A stretch of 64,000 bases of DNA from Porphyrobacter sp. AAP82 (GTDB lineage: Bacteria > Pseudomonadota > Alphaproteobacteria > Sphingomonadales > Sphingomonadaceae): NCBI RefSeq assembly GCF_000331285.1, contig NZ_ANFX01000035.1, forward strand, positions 31,094 to 95,093. The letters are read 5' to 3'. Numbering within the stretch: position 1 is the stretch's first letter; the number at the start of each line of letters is the position of its first letter. A program made the translations under genes and the position numbers. The notes under the pieces were generated by a model. It did not search any database and was not told the origin of the DNA. It saw only the letters and a program-made list of their open reading frames with translations. Below are positions 26,112 through 35,686 of the stretch, in pieces.

Positions 26112-26566
26112 AGCACCGCCCCGAAATAGCGCGGACGATCAGGGCCGGCGAGGTGCTCCCACTGGGTCCAGCACTGGTGCGCGAAACGCTTCGACAGCTT
26201 GCCGCACATCGACAGCTCCTCGCCATTGGCGACGGAATCGATCCATAGCGTGCGCGCGCCGATCAGGCGGCCCGCGAGGATGCAGAAGAACCCGGGCGCG
26301 GCGCCGGTCGATAGGATCACCTTGGGGCGATGCTTGAGCACCACCCACAGTGCCACCAGCGCGCACAGCGCCGACCGGACCGGCATGTTCTGGTTGCAGT
26401 CGGGCAGGCTCTCGACATCGGCGATGCCGTGTTGAGCCGCGACCGCCGGTTCGGTGGTGGCAAAGCGGATGTCGTATTGCGCCAGCGTCGGGCGCAGCAG
26501 CATCAGCTGTTCCCAGTGTCCCCCGCCCGAGGCAACGGCGAGCACCCTGATGCTGTCTTTGCCCAT
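26108..26566 (-). CDS. pssD: Glycosyltransferase membrane subunit, PssD/Alg14-like
   Basis: A 152-residue partner of PssE. VLAVASGGGHWEQLMLLRP is the glycine-rich start typical of Alg14/PssD. VILSTGAAPGFFCILAGRLIGARTLWIDSVA and CWTQWEHLA follow in family order. A hydrophobic stretch near residues 68-84 may anchor it in the inner membrane. The start is the ATG at 26566; a longer frame from 26599 lacks a ribosome site. Together the two genes encode one split GT-B enzyme acting at the cytoplasmic face during repeat-unit assembly. Confidence 0.84.
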   Translation of the reverse strand: MGKDSIRVLAVASGGGHWEQLMLLRPTLAQYDIRFATTEPAVAAQHGIADVESLPDCNQNMPVRSALCALVALWVVLKHRPKVILSTGAAPGFFCILAGRLIGARTLWIDSVANGEELSMCGKLSKRFAHQCWTQWEHLAGPDRPRYFGAVL

Positions 26567-26638
26567 CGCTGGCGAGATCCCGCTTGTTGCGCCGCACAAT
26601 CGCGTGGCTGCGGGCCTATGAGCAAGCGGGCGGGGCTG

Positions 26639-27400
26639 TCAATCGCCCTGCGCCAGGCGCGCAACCTCGGCCAGCACCGGCGCAGCCCATTCGCCGCGGC
26701 AGATCAGCAGATCGGGCATGTAGGTGTCCGGCTGGTTGTAGACCAGCAACGACCCGTCGATGCGCGAACAATGAAGCCCGTATGCGGCGGCAACCGCCAC
26801 CGGCGCGCAGCTGTCCCATTCGTACTGTCCGCCGGAATGGAGATAGACTTCCGCCTCGCCCCGCACCACCGCCATGGCCTTGGCGCCGGCGCTGCCCATC
26901 GGCACCAGTTCGCCGTCAAGCGCGGCAGCGACGGCTTGCGCTTCGGCGGCGGGGCGCGTGCGGCTGACGAGGAAGCGCGGGCGCGGTGCCATCGGGGCAA
27001 GCGGGTGCGGCTGGTCGGAGCGCAGCACCACCTCGCCTGCCAGTCCCGGCAAGGCGACCGCGCCATGCACCGGCACGCCGTCTACTGCGAGCGCGACATG
27101 CACCGCCCAGTCGGCGCGGCCTTCGGAGTATTCGCGCGTGCCGTCGACCGGATCGATGATCCATACCCGTGACTTGGCGAGGCGCGCGGGATTGTCCTTC
27201 TCCTCTTCGGACAGGAGCCCGTCATCGGGCCGAGCGGCGCGGATCGCTTCGCACAGGAAGCGGTTGGCCTCGCGGTCGCCCTCATCGCCGAGCGGCTTGC
27301 CAGCCAGCCCCGAGCCCTCGCGCACCGCCGTCAGCAGGCGTCCCGCCTCGAGGGCGAGCTGTGCCGCGAGCGCGGCGTCATCAAGCTCTGCAAGGTTCAT
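26639..27400 (-). CDS. cysQ: 3'(2'),5'-bisphosphate nucleotidase
   Basis: A 253-residue magnesium-dependent inositol-monophosphatase-family enzyme that recycles PAP, the by-product of PAPS use. [10 protein letters not shown] (metal ligand E), [15 protein letters not shown] (the WxxDPxDGT motif) and [16 protein letters not shown] (C-terminal metal site) are present, as expected for CysQ/BPNT1. The start overlaps the cysNC stop. Clustering with cysNC and cysD means PAPS synthesis and PAP removal are co-expressed, useful if sulfotransferases or assimilatory PAPS reduction run at high flux. Confidence 0.93.
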   Translation of the reverse strand: MNLAELDDAALAAQLALEAGRLLTAVREGSGLAGKPLGDEGDREANRFLCEAIRAARPDDGLLSEEEKDNPARLAKSRVWIIDPVDGTREYSEGRADWAVHVALAVDGVPVHGAVALPGLAGEVVLRSDQPHPLAPMAPRPRFLVSRTRPAAEAQAVAAALDGELVPMGSAGAKAMAVVRGEAEVYLHSGGQYEWDSCAPVAVAAAYGLHCSRIDGSLLVYNQPDTYMPDLLICRGEWAAPVLAEVARLAQGD

Positions 27401-29307
27401 TTGAGCGGCAGGATCCTGTCGATGATGTAGCGTGCCGCTTCCTCGGGGGTCATGTCCACGGTGTTGACGCGGATTTCCGGATTCTCGGGGGGTTCGTAGG
27501 GGCTGTCGATCCCGGTGAAGTTCTTGAGCTTGCCTTCCCGCGCCTTCTTGTAGAGGCCCTTCACATCGCGCCCTTCGGCGACTTCGAGCGGGGTGTCGAC
27601 GAAGATCTCGACGAATTCGCCCTCGGGCAGCATGTCGCGCACCATCTGCCGTTCGGCCCGGAACGGCGAGATGAACGCGGTGAGCACGATCAGCCCGGCA
27701 TCCGCCATCAGCTTGGCGACTTCGCCCACGCGGCGGATGTTCTCGATCCGGTCTGCCTCGGTGAAGCCCAAATCGCGGTTGAGGCCGTGACGGACATTGT
27801 CCCCGTCGAGCAGAAAGGTGTGGCGGTTCATCACGAACAGCTGCTTTTCGACCTCGTTGGCGATGGTCGACTTGCCGCTGCCCGAAAGGCCGGTGAACCA
27901 CAGCACCCGCGGGGTCTGGTTCTTCATCCCCGCGTGATCCTCGCGGGTGATGCTGACCGGCTGCCAATGGACGTTCTCCGCCCGGCGCAGACTGAAGGCG
28001 ATCATCCCGGCAGCGACGGTGGCGTTGGTGTACTTGTCGATCAGGATGAACCCGCCAAGCTGGCGGTTCGTCTCATAGGGCTCGAAGGTGATCGGCCGGT
28101 CGGTGGCGAATTCGGCCACGCCGATGCTGTTGAGCCCGAGCGTCCTTGCGGCAAGGTGCTCGCGGCTGTTGACGTCGATCTCGTATTTGGGCGGCTGGAT
28201 CGTCGCAGTGACGGTCTGGGTGCCGAGCTTGAGCCAGTAGCCGCGACCGGGCTTCAAGGCCTCCTCGTCCATCCACACGAAGGTGGCGCAGAACTGGTCG
28301 GAGGCCTGCGGCGGATCGCCAGCGGCCGCGATCACGTCGCCGCGGCTGCAATCGACCTCGTCGGCAAGGCTGATGGTGACCGACTGGCCGGCGACGGCCT
28401 CGTCGAGTTCGCCATCGAAAGTGGTGATGCTCTTGACCGTGCTGGTCTTGCCCGAAGGCACGATCCGCACCGGATCGCCGACCCGCACAGTGCCGCTCGC
28501 GATCAGCCCGGCAAAGCCGCGGAAGTCGAGATTGGGGCGGTTGACCCACTGCACCGGCATCCGGAACGGCTGGGCCTGCTCGGCGGCGTTGTCGACATCC
28601 ACGCTCTCGAGGTGCTCGATCAGCGCCGGTCCGGCATACCACGGGGTGTTGGCCGAGAGCGCGGTGATGTTGTCCCCCTTGAAGCCCGAAATCGGGATCG
28701 CGGTGAAATCCGTGATGCCGATCCCTTCGGCAAAGGCGCGGTAATCGGCAACGATCGCATCGAAAGTCGCCTGATCATAGCCGACGAGGTCCATCTTGTT
28801 CACCGCCAGCACCACGTGGCGGATGCCGATCAGGTGGACGAGCCAGGAATGGCGGCGGGTCTGCTGCAACACGCCCTTCCTCGCATCGACGAGGATGACG
28901 GCGAGATCGGCAGTCGAGGCGCCGGTCACCATGTTACGGGTATATTGCTCGTGGCCGGGCGTATCGGCGACGATGAACTTGCGCTTTTCGGTGGTGAAAA
29001 AGCGGTAGGCGACGTCGATCGTGATGCCCTGCTCGCGCTCGGCCGCAAGTCCATCGACCAGCAGCGCGAAGTCGATCTCCTCGCCCTGTGTGCCGTGCTT
29101 GATGCTGTCGCTTTCCAGCGCGGCGAGCTGATCTTCGAAGATCATCTTGGAATCGTAGAGCAGCCGTCCGATCAGGGTGGACTTGCCATCATCCACGCTG
29201 CCGCAAGTGATGAAGCGCAGCAGGCTCTTGTGCTGGTGCGCGTGCAGATAGGCGTCGATATCCTCGGCGATGAGCGCGTCGGTCTGGAAGGAGGAGGGGG
29301 TGTTCAT
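27397..29307 (-). CDS. cysN: Bifunctional sulfate adenylyltransferase large subunit / APS kinase
   Basis: A 636-residue fusion (CysNC/NodQ type). The N-terminal GTPase half has GSVDDGKST (about residue 37), [12 protein letters not shown] and NKMD. The C-terminal APS kinase has [15 protein letters not shown] (about 470), [16 protein letters not shown] and [14 protein letters not shown]. It makes APS with CysD using GTP hydrolysis, then phosphorylates it to PAPS. The ATG overlaps the cysD stop. The fusion is complete, as in rhizobia and many sphingomonads. It sits next to EPS genes, so PAPS may supply polymer sulfation as well as cysteine synthesis. Confidence 0.96.
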   Translation of the reverse strand: MNTPSSFQTDALIAEDIDAYLHAHQHKSLLRFITCGSVDDGKSTLIGRLLYDSKMIFEDQLAALESDSIKHGTQGEEIDFALLVDGLAAEREQGITIDVAYRFFTTEKRKFIVADTPGHEQYTRNMVTGASTADLAVILVDARKGVLQQTRRHSWLVHLIGIRHVVLAVNKMDLVGYDQATFDAIVADYRAFAEGIGITDFTAIPISGFKGDNITALSANTPWYAGPALIEHLESVDVDNAAEQAQPFRMPVQWVNRPNLDFRGFAGLIASGTVRVGDPVRIVPSGKTSTVKSITTFDGELDEAVAGQSVTISLADEVDCSRGDVIAAAGDPPQASDQFCATFVWMDEEALKPGRGYWLKLGTQTVTATIQPPKYEIDVNSREHLAARTLGLNSIGVAEFATDRPITFEPYETNRQLGGFILIDKYTNATVAAGMIAFSLRRAENVHWQPVSITREDHAGMKNQTPRVLWFTGLSGSGKSTIANEVEKQLFVMNRHTFLLDGDNVRHGLNRDLGFTEADRIENIRRVGEVAKLMADAGLIVLTAFISPFRAERQMVRDMLPEGEFVEIFVDTPLEVAEGRDVKGLYKKAREGKLKNFTGIDSPYEPPENPEIRVNTVDMTPEEAARYIIDRILPLK

Positions 29308-30209
29308 CAGAAATACCCCTCCTGCTTCTTGTCTTCCATCGAGGCTGATTGCCCCTTGTCGATCGCGCGGCCCTGCCGTTCGGAACTGGTGGCGAGCAGC
29401 ATTTCCTGGATGAAGTGGCTCATCTCGGTCGCCTCGCTGACGGTCGCGCCGGTGAGCGGATAGCAGCCCAGCGTGCGGAAGCGGACCGAGCGGGTCACCG
29501 GTTCCTCGCCCGCCTCCAGCCGGAAGCGCTCGTCATCGACGACGAGGATCATGCCGTCGCGCTCCACCGTCGGGCGCGGTTTGGCGAAGTAAAGCGGCAC
29601 GATGTCGATGTTCTCGAGCGCGATGTACTGCCAGATGTCGAGCTCGGTCCAGTTGGACAGCGGGAAGACGCGGATGCTCTCCCCCTTGGCTTTCTTGGCG
29701 TTGTAGAGGTTCCACAGCTCGGGGCGCTGGTTCTTGGGGTCCCAGCGGTGGGCGGCGGTGCGGAAGGAGAAGATGCGCTCCTTGGCGCGGGCCTTTTCCT
29801 CGTCGCGCCGCCCGCCGCCGAAGGCTGCATCAAAGCCGTGGGCGGTGAGCGCGCGCTTCAGGGGATCGGTCAGCTGCGCCTGCGAATAGAGCGCGCTGCC
29901 GGTGTCGAAGGGGTTGATGCCCTGCGCCTCGGCGTCCTCGTTCTGGGCGATGATCAGCTTCAGCCCATATTCGCGCACGGTCCGGTCGCGGTGCACGAGC
30001 AGGTCCTGGAAATCCCACCCGCTCGCCACGTGCAGCATCGGGAAAGGCGGCGGCGCGGGGTAGAAGGCCTTGCGCGCCAGATGCAGCATCACCGAGGAAT
30101 CCTTGCCCACCGAATAGAGCATTACCGGGTTCTCGGCCTCGGCCACGACCTCGCGAAAGATATGGATGCTCTCGGCTTCGAGCCGCTCGAGATGGGTCAG
30201 ATTGCGCAT
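29307..30209 (-). CDS. cysD: Sulfate adenylyltransferase small subunit
   Basis: A 300-residue ATP-pyrophosphatase-fold subunit (E. coli CysD has 302). [18 protein letters not shown], then [22 protein letters not shown] (PP-loop), [36 protein letters not shown] and the [25 protein letters not shown] tail match CysD throughout. Oddly, the block usually written HVDTGWKF is HVASGWDF here. The start at 30209 aligns with known CysD N-termini; a 13-codon extension is less likely. It is the first gene of the cysD-cysNC-cysQ operon. Confidence 0.95.
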   Translation of the reverse strand: MRNLTHLERLEAESIHIFREVVAEAENPVMLYSVGKDSSVMLHLARKAFYPAPPPFPMLHVASGWDFQDLLVHRDRTVREYGLKLIIAQNEDAEAQGINPFDTGSALYSQAQLTDPLKRALTAHGFDAAFGGGRRDEEKARAKERIFSFRTAAHRWDPKNQRPELWNLYNAKKAKGESIRVFPLSNWTELDIWQYIALENIDIVPLYFAKPRPTVERDGMILVVDDERFRLEAGEEPVTRSVRFRTLGCYPLTGATVSEATEMSHFIQEMLLATSSERQGRAIDKGQSASMEDKKQEGYF

Positions 30210-30354
30210 GGCGGTGCAGCTATACGCTGCTGCGCCAGCGACAAGCAATTTTGCCTTTCCCTGCGCAAGGCGGGGCTTGGGTCACCGGCTAGCCATCTCG
30301 GCACTTGCCCTCGGCCTGCGCCCGCGTCAGAGACAGGCGCAAAGGGAGAGACAC

Positions 30355-31437
30355 ATGAACCAGCCATCAGGGCCGCTGACCGGCCTCAAGGTCATCGAAT
30401 TCAGCGGCATCGGCCCGGGGCCGCACGTCGCGATGCTGCTTGCCGATCTCGGCGCGGAAGTGGTGCGGATCGACCGCCCCGGCGCGGTGGTTTCCAACCC
30501 GGTGGTCGAGCGCGCACGCCACCGGGTCGGCATCGATCTCAAGAGCGAGGAAGGCAAGGCCTTCTGCCGCGAGGCTGCGGCCAAGGCGGACGTGCTGATC
30601 GAGGGTTTCCGTCCGGGTGTGATGGAGCGGCTGGGTCTGGGGCCGGACGAGCTGCTCGCGCTCAATCCGGGCCTTGTCTATGCCCGCATGACCGGCTGGG
30701 GCCAGGACGGCCCGCTGGCGCACGCCGCTGGGCACGACATCAACTACATCGCCATCACCGGGGCGCTTTCGGCGGTCGGCAAGGCGGGCGAGACCGCTAC
30801 GCCGCCGCAGAACCTCGTCGGCGATTTCGGCGGCGGCTCGATGTATTGCGCCTTCGGGATCATGGCCGCGCTCTACGAGCGTGAACGCTCGGGCAAGGGG
30901 CAGGTTGTCGATGCCGCGATCGTCGACGGGGCGACCAGCCTGATGAGCTTCTTCTTCGGCGTGCGCGGGCGGCCCTTCATCACCACCGAGCGCGGCAAGG
31001 GGATGCTGGGCGGAGCGGCGCATTTCTACCGCTGCTTCAAGTGCGCCGACGGCAAGGAAATCTCGCTCGGCGCGATCGAGAGCCAGTTCTACGCCGAACT
31101 GATCGCCAAGGCCGGCGCGCCGGAGGAACTGGCGCAGGGCCAGATGAACCCCGCCAACTGGGACGACTACGCCGACAAGCTGGCCGCGCTGTTCCTGACC
31201 AAGACGCAAGCCGAATGGTGCGAACTGCTCGAAGGCTCGGACGCGTGCTTTGCGCCGGTGCTCGAACTCGACGAGGCACGCGAGCATCCGCACATGAAAG
31301 CGCGCGCGGCCTATGTCGAACACGAGGGCGAATGGCACACCGCCCCGGCACCGCGCTTCAGTCGCACGCCGGGCGCTGTCCGCTCGAGCGCGGATGACGG
31401 GGCCGATGTGGTGGCCCGCTGGGCTACGAGTGCCTGA
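30355..31437 (+). CDS. CaiB/BaiF family CoA transferase (alpha-methylacyl-CoA racemase-like)
   Basis: A 360-residue family III CoA transferase or acyl-CoA racemase. [34 protein letters not shown] is the classic N-terminal CoA-binding region. The catalytic aspartate lies in [19 protein letters not shown], which resembles the AMACR subgroup (the H and D pair). The start ATG follows AAAGGGAGAG. The MaoC-like gene starts at the last base of its stop, so both act in one pathway of acyl-CoA metabolism, perhaps branched or bile/sterol-like acids. Divergent from cysD across a 145-base gap with no motif I can name. Confidence 0.88.
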   Translation: MNQPSGPLTGLKVIEFSGIGPGPHVAMLLADLGAEVVRIDRPGAVVSNPVVERARHRVGIDLKSEEGKAFCREAAAKADVLIEGFRPGVMERLGLGPDELLALNPGLVYARMTGWGQDGPLAHAAGHDINYIAITGALSAVGKAGETATPPQNLVGDFGGGSMYCAFGIMAALYERERSGKGQVVDAAIVDGATSLMSFFFGVRGRPFITTERGKGMLGGAAHFYRCFKCADGKEISLGAIESQFYAELIAKAGAPEELAQGQMNPANWDDYADKLAALFLTKTQAEWCELLEGSDACFAPVLELDEAREHPHMKARAAYVEHEGEWHTAPAPRFSRTPGAVRSSADDGADVVARWATSA

Positions 31438-31892
31438 TGGCGGGCCGCTATTTCGACCAGTGGCAGGTGGGCGACCGGATCGAGCATGAGATCCGGCGCA
31501 CCGTCACCGAGACCGACAACCTGCTGTTCTCGACCATGACCCACAACCCGCAGCCGCTCCACCTCGATGTGGAGGCGGCGAAGGCCAGCGGGTTCGGGCA
31601 GATCCTCGTCAATTCCACCTTCACCTTCAGCCTGCTGGTCGGGCTGTCGGTGGGCGACACGACGCTCGGCACGCTGGTCGCCAATCTCGGCTTCGACAAG
31701 GTGGTGACGCCCAATCCGGTGTTCATCGGCGACACGCTGCGGGCGTCGAGCGAGGTCAAGGAACTGCGCGCCAGCAAGTCGCGCCCGGATGCCGGGATCG
31801 TCACCTTCATCCACGAAATGCATAACCAGCGCGGCGAAGTGGTGTGCCGCTGCGAGCGTTCCGCGCTGCTTCACCGCACACCGGCAGCTTGA
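31437..31892 (+). CDS. MaoC family (R)-specific dehydratase
   Basis: A 151-residue hot-dog fold protein. The hydratase-2 signature region is [42 protein letters not shown], with the conserved N, H pair replacing the canonical D-H dyad in part. It probably hydrates or dehydrates an enoyl-CoA or mesaconyl/methylmalyl-type CoA ester alongside the preceding CoA transferase, whose stop it overlaps (TGATG). Specific substrate unknown. Confidence 0.85.
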   Translation: MAGRYFDQWQVGDRIEHEIRRTVTETDNLLFSTMTHNPQPLHLDVEAAKASGFGQILVNSTFTFSLLVGLSVGDTTLGTLVANLGFDKVVTPNPVFIGDTLRASSEVKELRASKSRPDAGIVTFIHEMHNQRGEVVCRCERSALLHRTPAA

Positions 31893-31947
31893 CGAAAGCC
31901 GCGCTGCCCGCGCACAGTCGCGGCAGAGAGACGAGGGGAGACAATCC

Positions 31948-33903
31948 ATGCGCAAGACATGGACTATGGGGGCCGGGCTTGCAGCCGCAAGCCTGATGGC
32001 ACTGACACTGGCCGGATGCAGCGGCGAAGGGGCGCTTGATCCGGCCCAGACCGGCAATGGCGAGGATACGATCAAGCTCGCCGAGTTCCCCGACCGACCC
32101 TATTGGGGCGACACGCACCTCCACACCGACAATTCGATCGACGCCTTCGGCTTCGGCGTGAGGCTCGGGCCGGAGGAGGCGCTGCGCTTCGCGCGCGGCG
32201 AGGCCGTCACCGCCACCACCGGCGGCAAGGCGCAGCTCGACCGTCCGCTCGATTTCCTCGTGATTGCTGACCACTCCGACGGCCTCGGTGCGACGCGGCG
32301 GCTCTATGATGCGCCGCGCTGGTACGTGAAGTGGGTGATCGGCGACGAGACAGTACTGCGCTGGTACGACATGATGCACGAAGGGCCCGAAGGGTCGCAG
32401 CGTGCCATGGCGGAACTGATCACCGCTGCCGCCAACCAGACCTTGCCCCCGGCCCTGAGCGATCCCGAGCGCGCCCGCGAAGGCACCGAGGACATCTGGA
32501 ACACCCAGCTCGGCCTGCTCGATCGCTACAACGAACCGGGCGTGTTCACCGCCTTTGCCGGGTTCGAGTGGACGCTGATGCCCGACGGCAACAATCTCCA
32601 CCGCGTCGTCATGTTCCGCGACGGCAGCGATCGCACCCGCCAGACCCTGCCGATCCAGGGGATCGACATGAGCGTCGAACAGCTGTGGGACTACATGGCC
32701 GGATACGAGAAGAAAACCGGCGGCAAGGTGCTGGCGATCCCGCACAATTCGAATGTTTCCAACGGTCTGATGTTCGAGACGACCATGGCCGATGGCTCGC
32801 CGATGACCGCCGAATATGCCGCAAGGCGCGCGGCGGCCGAGCCTGTGGTCGAGGTGACCCAGATCAAGGGCGACAGCGAGACCCACCCCTTCCTCTCGCC
32901 CAATGACGAGATGGCAGGCTTCGGGGTGAAGGGCTGGGAACTCGGCAACCTGCCGCTCACCGCCACCAGCACGCCCGACATGTATGCCGGCTCCTACGCC
33001 CGCTCGGCGCTGCTGCGCGGGCTTTCGCTGGAGGCGCGGCTGGGTGTGAACCCCTATGCCTTCGGGATGATCGGATCGACCGACAGCCACACCGGGCTGG
33101 CGACCGGGGACGAGGACAACTTCTTCGGCAAGCACACCGGCAACGAACCGGCCTACAAGGACCGGGCGATGCAGCCGCAGAACCTCGGCACGCGGCAGGG
33201 GCGGTTCGGCTGGCATTACCTCGCGGGCGGCTATGCCGCGGCCTGGGCGCGGGGCAACACCCGCGCGGAGATCTTCGATGCCTTCAAGCGGCGCGAGGTC
33301 TATGCCACCACGGGTCCGCGCATGACGGTGCGGATCTTCGGCGGGTTCGACTTCTCGGACAAGGACTGGAGCGGCGACTGGGTGCGCGCGGGCTATACGC
33401 GCGGGGTGCCGATGGGCGGCGAGCTGATCGACAAGGGCAGCGCGCCGACCTTCCTTATCAGTGCTCTCAAGGATCCCGACGGCGCCAATCTTGACCGGGT
33501 TCAGGTGATCAAGGGCTGGATCGATGCCAGCGGCGCCATGCAGGAGCAGGTCTATGATGTCGTATGGAGCGACATGGACAAGCGCCCTCGCACGGCCAGG
33601 GGCCTGACGCCTGTGGGCGATACCGTCGATCGCAAGAAGGCGACCTACACCAACTCGATCGGCGCTCCCGAACTGCGCACCACCTGGACCGATCCCGATT
33701 ACGCCAAGGGCCAGCGCGCCTTCTATTACGTGCGCGTGCTCGAAATCCCCACGCCGCGCTGGACCTTGTTCGATGCGGTGCGCTTCGGTTTCGAACTGAC
33801 GGGTGATGCGCTGAAGGATGCCGTCGCGCAGGAGCGCGCCTACACCTCGCCGATCTGGCTGAAGCCGCAGGGCTCAAAATCGCAGGGCAAGGGAACGACG
33901 TGA
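31948..33903 (+). CDS. DUF3604 domain lipoprotein
   Basis: A 651-residue secreted lipoprotein. The signal peptide ends in LTLAGC (lipidated Cys about residue 26). The DUF3604 domain begins YWGDTHLHTDNSIDAFGFG, a PHP-phosphoesterase-like metal motif (HxH), and continues with FLVIADHSDG, IPHNSNVSNG and GMIGSTDSHTGLATG, all histidine/aspartate clusters suggesting a bound metal. No activity is established for the family that I know of. It starts behind GAGGGGAGA and is coupled to the following isomerase gene by a GTGA overlap. Likely an outer-membrane-anchored periplasmic or surface hydrolase. Confidence 0.85.
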   Translation: MRKTWTMGAGLAAASLMALTLAGCSGEGALDPAQTGNGEDTIKLAEFPDRPYWGDTHLHTDNSIDAFGFGVRLGPEEALRFARGEAVTATTGGKAQLDRPLDFLVIADHSDGLGATRRLYDAPRWYVKWVIGDETVLRWYDMMHEGPEGSQRAMAELITAAANQTLPPALSDPERAREGTEDIWNTQLGLLDRYNEPGVFTAFAGFEWTLMPDGNNLHRVVMFRDGSDRTRQTLPIQGIDMSVEQLWDYMAGYEKKTGGKVLAIPHNSNVSNGLMFETTMADGSPMTAEYAARRAAAEPVVEVTQIKGDSETHPFLSPNDEMAGFGVKGWELGNLPLTATSTPDMYAGSYARSALLRGLSLEARLGVNPYAFGMIGSTDSHTGLATGDEDNFFGKHTGNEPAYKDRAMQPQNLGTRQGRFGWHYLAGGYAAAWARGNTRAEIFDAFKRREVYATTGPRMTVRIFGGFDFSDKDWSGDWVRAGYTRGVPMGGELIDKGSAPTFLISALKDPDGANLDRVQVIKGWIDASGAMQEQVYDVVWSDMDKRPRTARGLTPVGDTVDRKKATYTNSIGAPELRTTWTDPDYAKGQRAFYYVRVLEIPTPRWTLFDAVRFGFELTGDALKDAVAQERAYTSPIWLKPQGSKSQGKGTT

Positions 33904-34688
33904 GGCTTGAAGGCTGGGCCCGCGAGCCGCTGGTCCATTTTCTCGGGCTTGGTGCATTGCTCTATGTCGCGCTGACATGGGGCGGTGCGCCGCCCGATCC
34001 TGCGTCCCGCGTGATCACAGTCGATGTGGCCCAGAAAGCCCAACTGGCGCTCGGTTTCGAGCGAGTGATGGGCCGCGCGCCGACCGATGCCGAACTGGAC
34101 GAGCGGATCGCGCGGTACGTGCGCGAGGAAGTGCTCTATCGCGAGGCGCTGCGGCTGGGGCTCGATGCTGAAGATGCGGTGGTGCGCCAGCGCATGGTGG
34201 CCAAGATGGACCTGACCGCAGGCGGAGCCGCCGAACTGGCCGAGCCTGACGAGGCTGCCTTGCGCGCTTTCTACAAAGCCAATCGGGCGCGCTATGCCGG
34301 GTCTCAGGTGGTGAGCTTCGAGCAGAAGCTGTTTTCGAACGCTTCAGCGGCCCGAGCCGCGCTTGCGGCCTCAGCGAGGCCGGGCGAACCTAGCAGTCTT
34401 CCTGGCACCATGAGCGGCACGCCGATGCGCGAGATCGCAGCGCGCTTTGGCCAGCAATTTGCCGAGGGGCTGGAAGGGCTGCGGGTGGATGGCCAATGGC
34501 AGGGCCCGATCCCGTCGGGCTTCGGCTGGCACATTGTCCGCGTCACCGGAAGGGCTGAAGAAGCGCCCGATTTCGACACGCTGCGCCCGCGCCTCGCCAA
34601 TGACTGGCGCGCCGACCAGATCGCGCGGCGCAAGCAGCGCGCTTACGACATCCTGCGCAGCGCCTACCGGATCGATATTGCCAAGTGA
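33900..34688 (+). CDS. Parvulin-type peptidylprolyl isomerase, membrane-anchored
   Basis: A 262-residue protein starting at GTG in an overlap with the DUF3604 stop. An N-terminal hydrophobic helix (about residues 10-26, FLGLGALLYVALTW) anchors it in the inner membrane. A SurA/PpiC-like helical region (DERIARYVREEVLYREALRLGLDAEDAVVRQRM) precedes a parvulin core ending in GQWQGPIPSGFGWHIVRVTGRAE, where the GWHIV motif is diagnostic. It probably folds its genetic neighbours, a secreted lipoprotein and a membrane protein, in the periplasm. The next gene starts in a GTGA overlap. Confidence 0.86.
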   Translation: MRLEGWAREPLVHFLGLGALLYVALTWGGAPPDPASRVITVDVAQKAQLALGFERVMGRAPTDAELDERIARYVREEVLYREALRLGLDAEDAVVRQRMVAKMDLTAGGAAELAEPDEAALRAFYKANRARYAGSQVVSFEQKLFSNASAARAALAASARPGEPSSLPGTMSGTPMREIAARFGQQFAEGLEGLRVDGQWQGPIPSGFGWHIVRVTGRAEEAPDFDTLRPRLANDWRADQIARRKQRAYDILRSAYRIDIAK

Positions 34689-35686
34689 GAGCTCTTGTGC
34701 GCAGCCTGCTGGCGCTTTGCCTAGCATTGCTCGGAGCACCGCTCAGTGCGGATGAACTGCGCCCCGCCGTGATCGAGCTGATCGAGCGCGAAGGCGGGGT
34801 GTGGGTGATCGAATGGAAGCTGCCGGTCGCCGCCTCGCGCGCGCAGGATGCGGTGCCGCTGGGCGCTCCGGTGATTCCTGAGGCCTGCGAGGCAACAGGC
34901 GAGGCCGTGCGCCGCGCGGCGCCGTTGGCATTGCTTGGGCAGCAGGCATTGCGCTGCCCGGGCGGGCTGGCCGGGCAGCGCTTTGGGCTGGATACAATCG
35001 CGGGCGGCACCGATGCCATCGCGCGGCTCATCCCGCTCGGCAGTCCGGCGCAGACCTTTCGCCTGACGCCCGATGCGCCGACTGCCGTGATCGCGGCCGA
35101 ACCCTCTGTCATGCAGGTGCTGCGCGATTATCTGGTGATCGGTGCAGAGCACATTCTCTTCGGGTGGGATCACCTGCTGTTCGTGATCGCGCTGGTGCTG
35201 CTGGTGCGCCGATCATGGGCGGTGGTGAAAGCGGCAACAGCCTTCACCGTGGCCCATTCGCTGACATTGGTGGCGACGAGCCTTGGCTATGCCGGCCTGC
35301 CTTCCCGCCCGGTCGAGGCGCTGATCGCGCTGTCGATCGTGTTTCTCGCGGCCGAGGTGGCGCTGGTGCTCAAATCGCCCGATCGCCGCACTTTCACACG
35401 GCGCTTTCCTTGGGCGGTCGCCTTTGCCTTCGGGCTGTTTCATGGTTTCGGCTTTGCCGTGGCATTGGCCGATATCGGCCTGCCGCAGGGCGAGGTGCTG
35501 ACAGCCTTGCTGGCTTTCAATCTCGGGGTCGAGGCAGGACAGCTGCTGGTGATCGCCAGCGTGATCGCGCTTCTGGCAGCGATGACCCGCTTCCTGCCGC
35601 GGGCCGAGCTACCCGCGATCCGCGCTGCGACCTATGCGATCGGCGCTGTCGGCAGTTTCTGGCTGATCGAGCGAGTGATTGGCTAG
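34685..35686 (+). CDS. HupE/UreJ-2 family membrane protein
   Basis: A 333-residue protein with a signal peptide (ALCLALLGAPLSA), a periplasmic domain of about 130 residues and a C-terminal HupE/UreJ_2 membrane domain of six to seven helices. The latter begins LRDYLVIGAEHILFGWDHLLFVIALVLL and carries TVAHSLTL and LFHGFGFAVALADIGLP. Histidines in GAEH-I-FGWDH and FHGFGF are the conserved metal-binding-type positions of this family, linked to nickel or other metal uptake in some members. It is the third gene of a coupled trio with DUF3604 and the isomerase, and its stop overlaps the convergent efflux gene by 4 bases. Confidence 0.83.
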   Translation: MRALVRSLLALCLALLGAPLSADELRPAVIELIEREGGVWVIEWKLPVAASRAQDAVPLGAPVIPEACEATGEAVRRAAPLALLGQQALRCPGGLAGQRFGLDTIAGGTDAIARLIPLGSPAQTFRLTPDAPTAVIAAEPSVMQVLRDYLVIGAEHILFGWDHLLFVIALVLLVRRSWAVVKAATAFTVAHSLTLVATSLGYAGLPSRPVEALIALSIVFLAAEVALVLKSPDRRTFTRRFPWAVAFAFGLFHGFGFAVALADIGLPQGEVLTALLAFNLGVEAGQLLVIASVIALLAAMTRFLPRAELPAIRAATYAIGAVGSFWLIERVIG

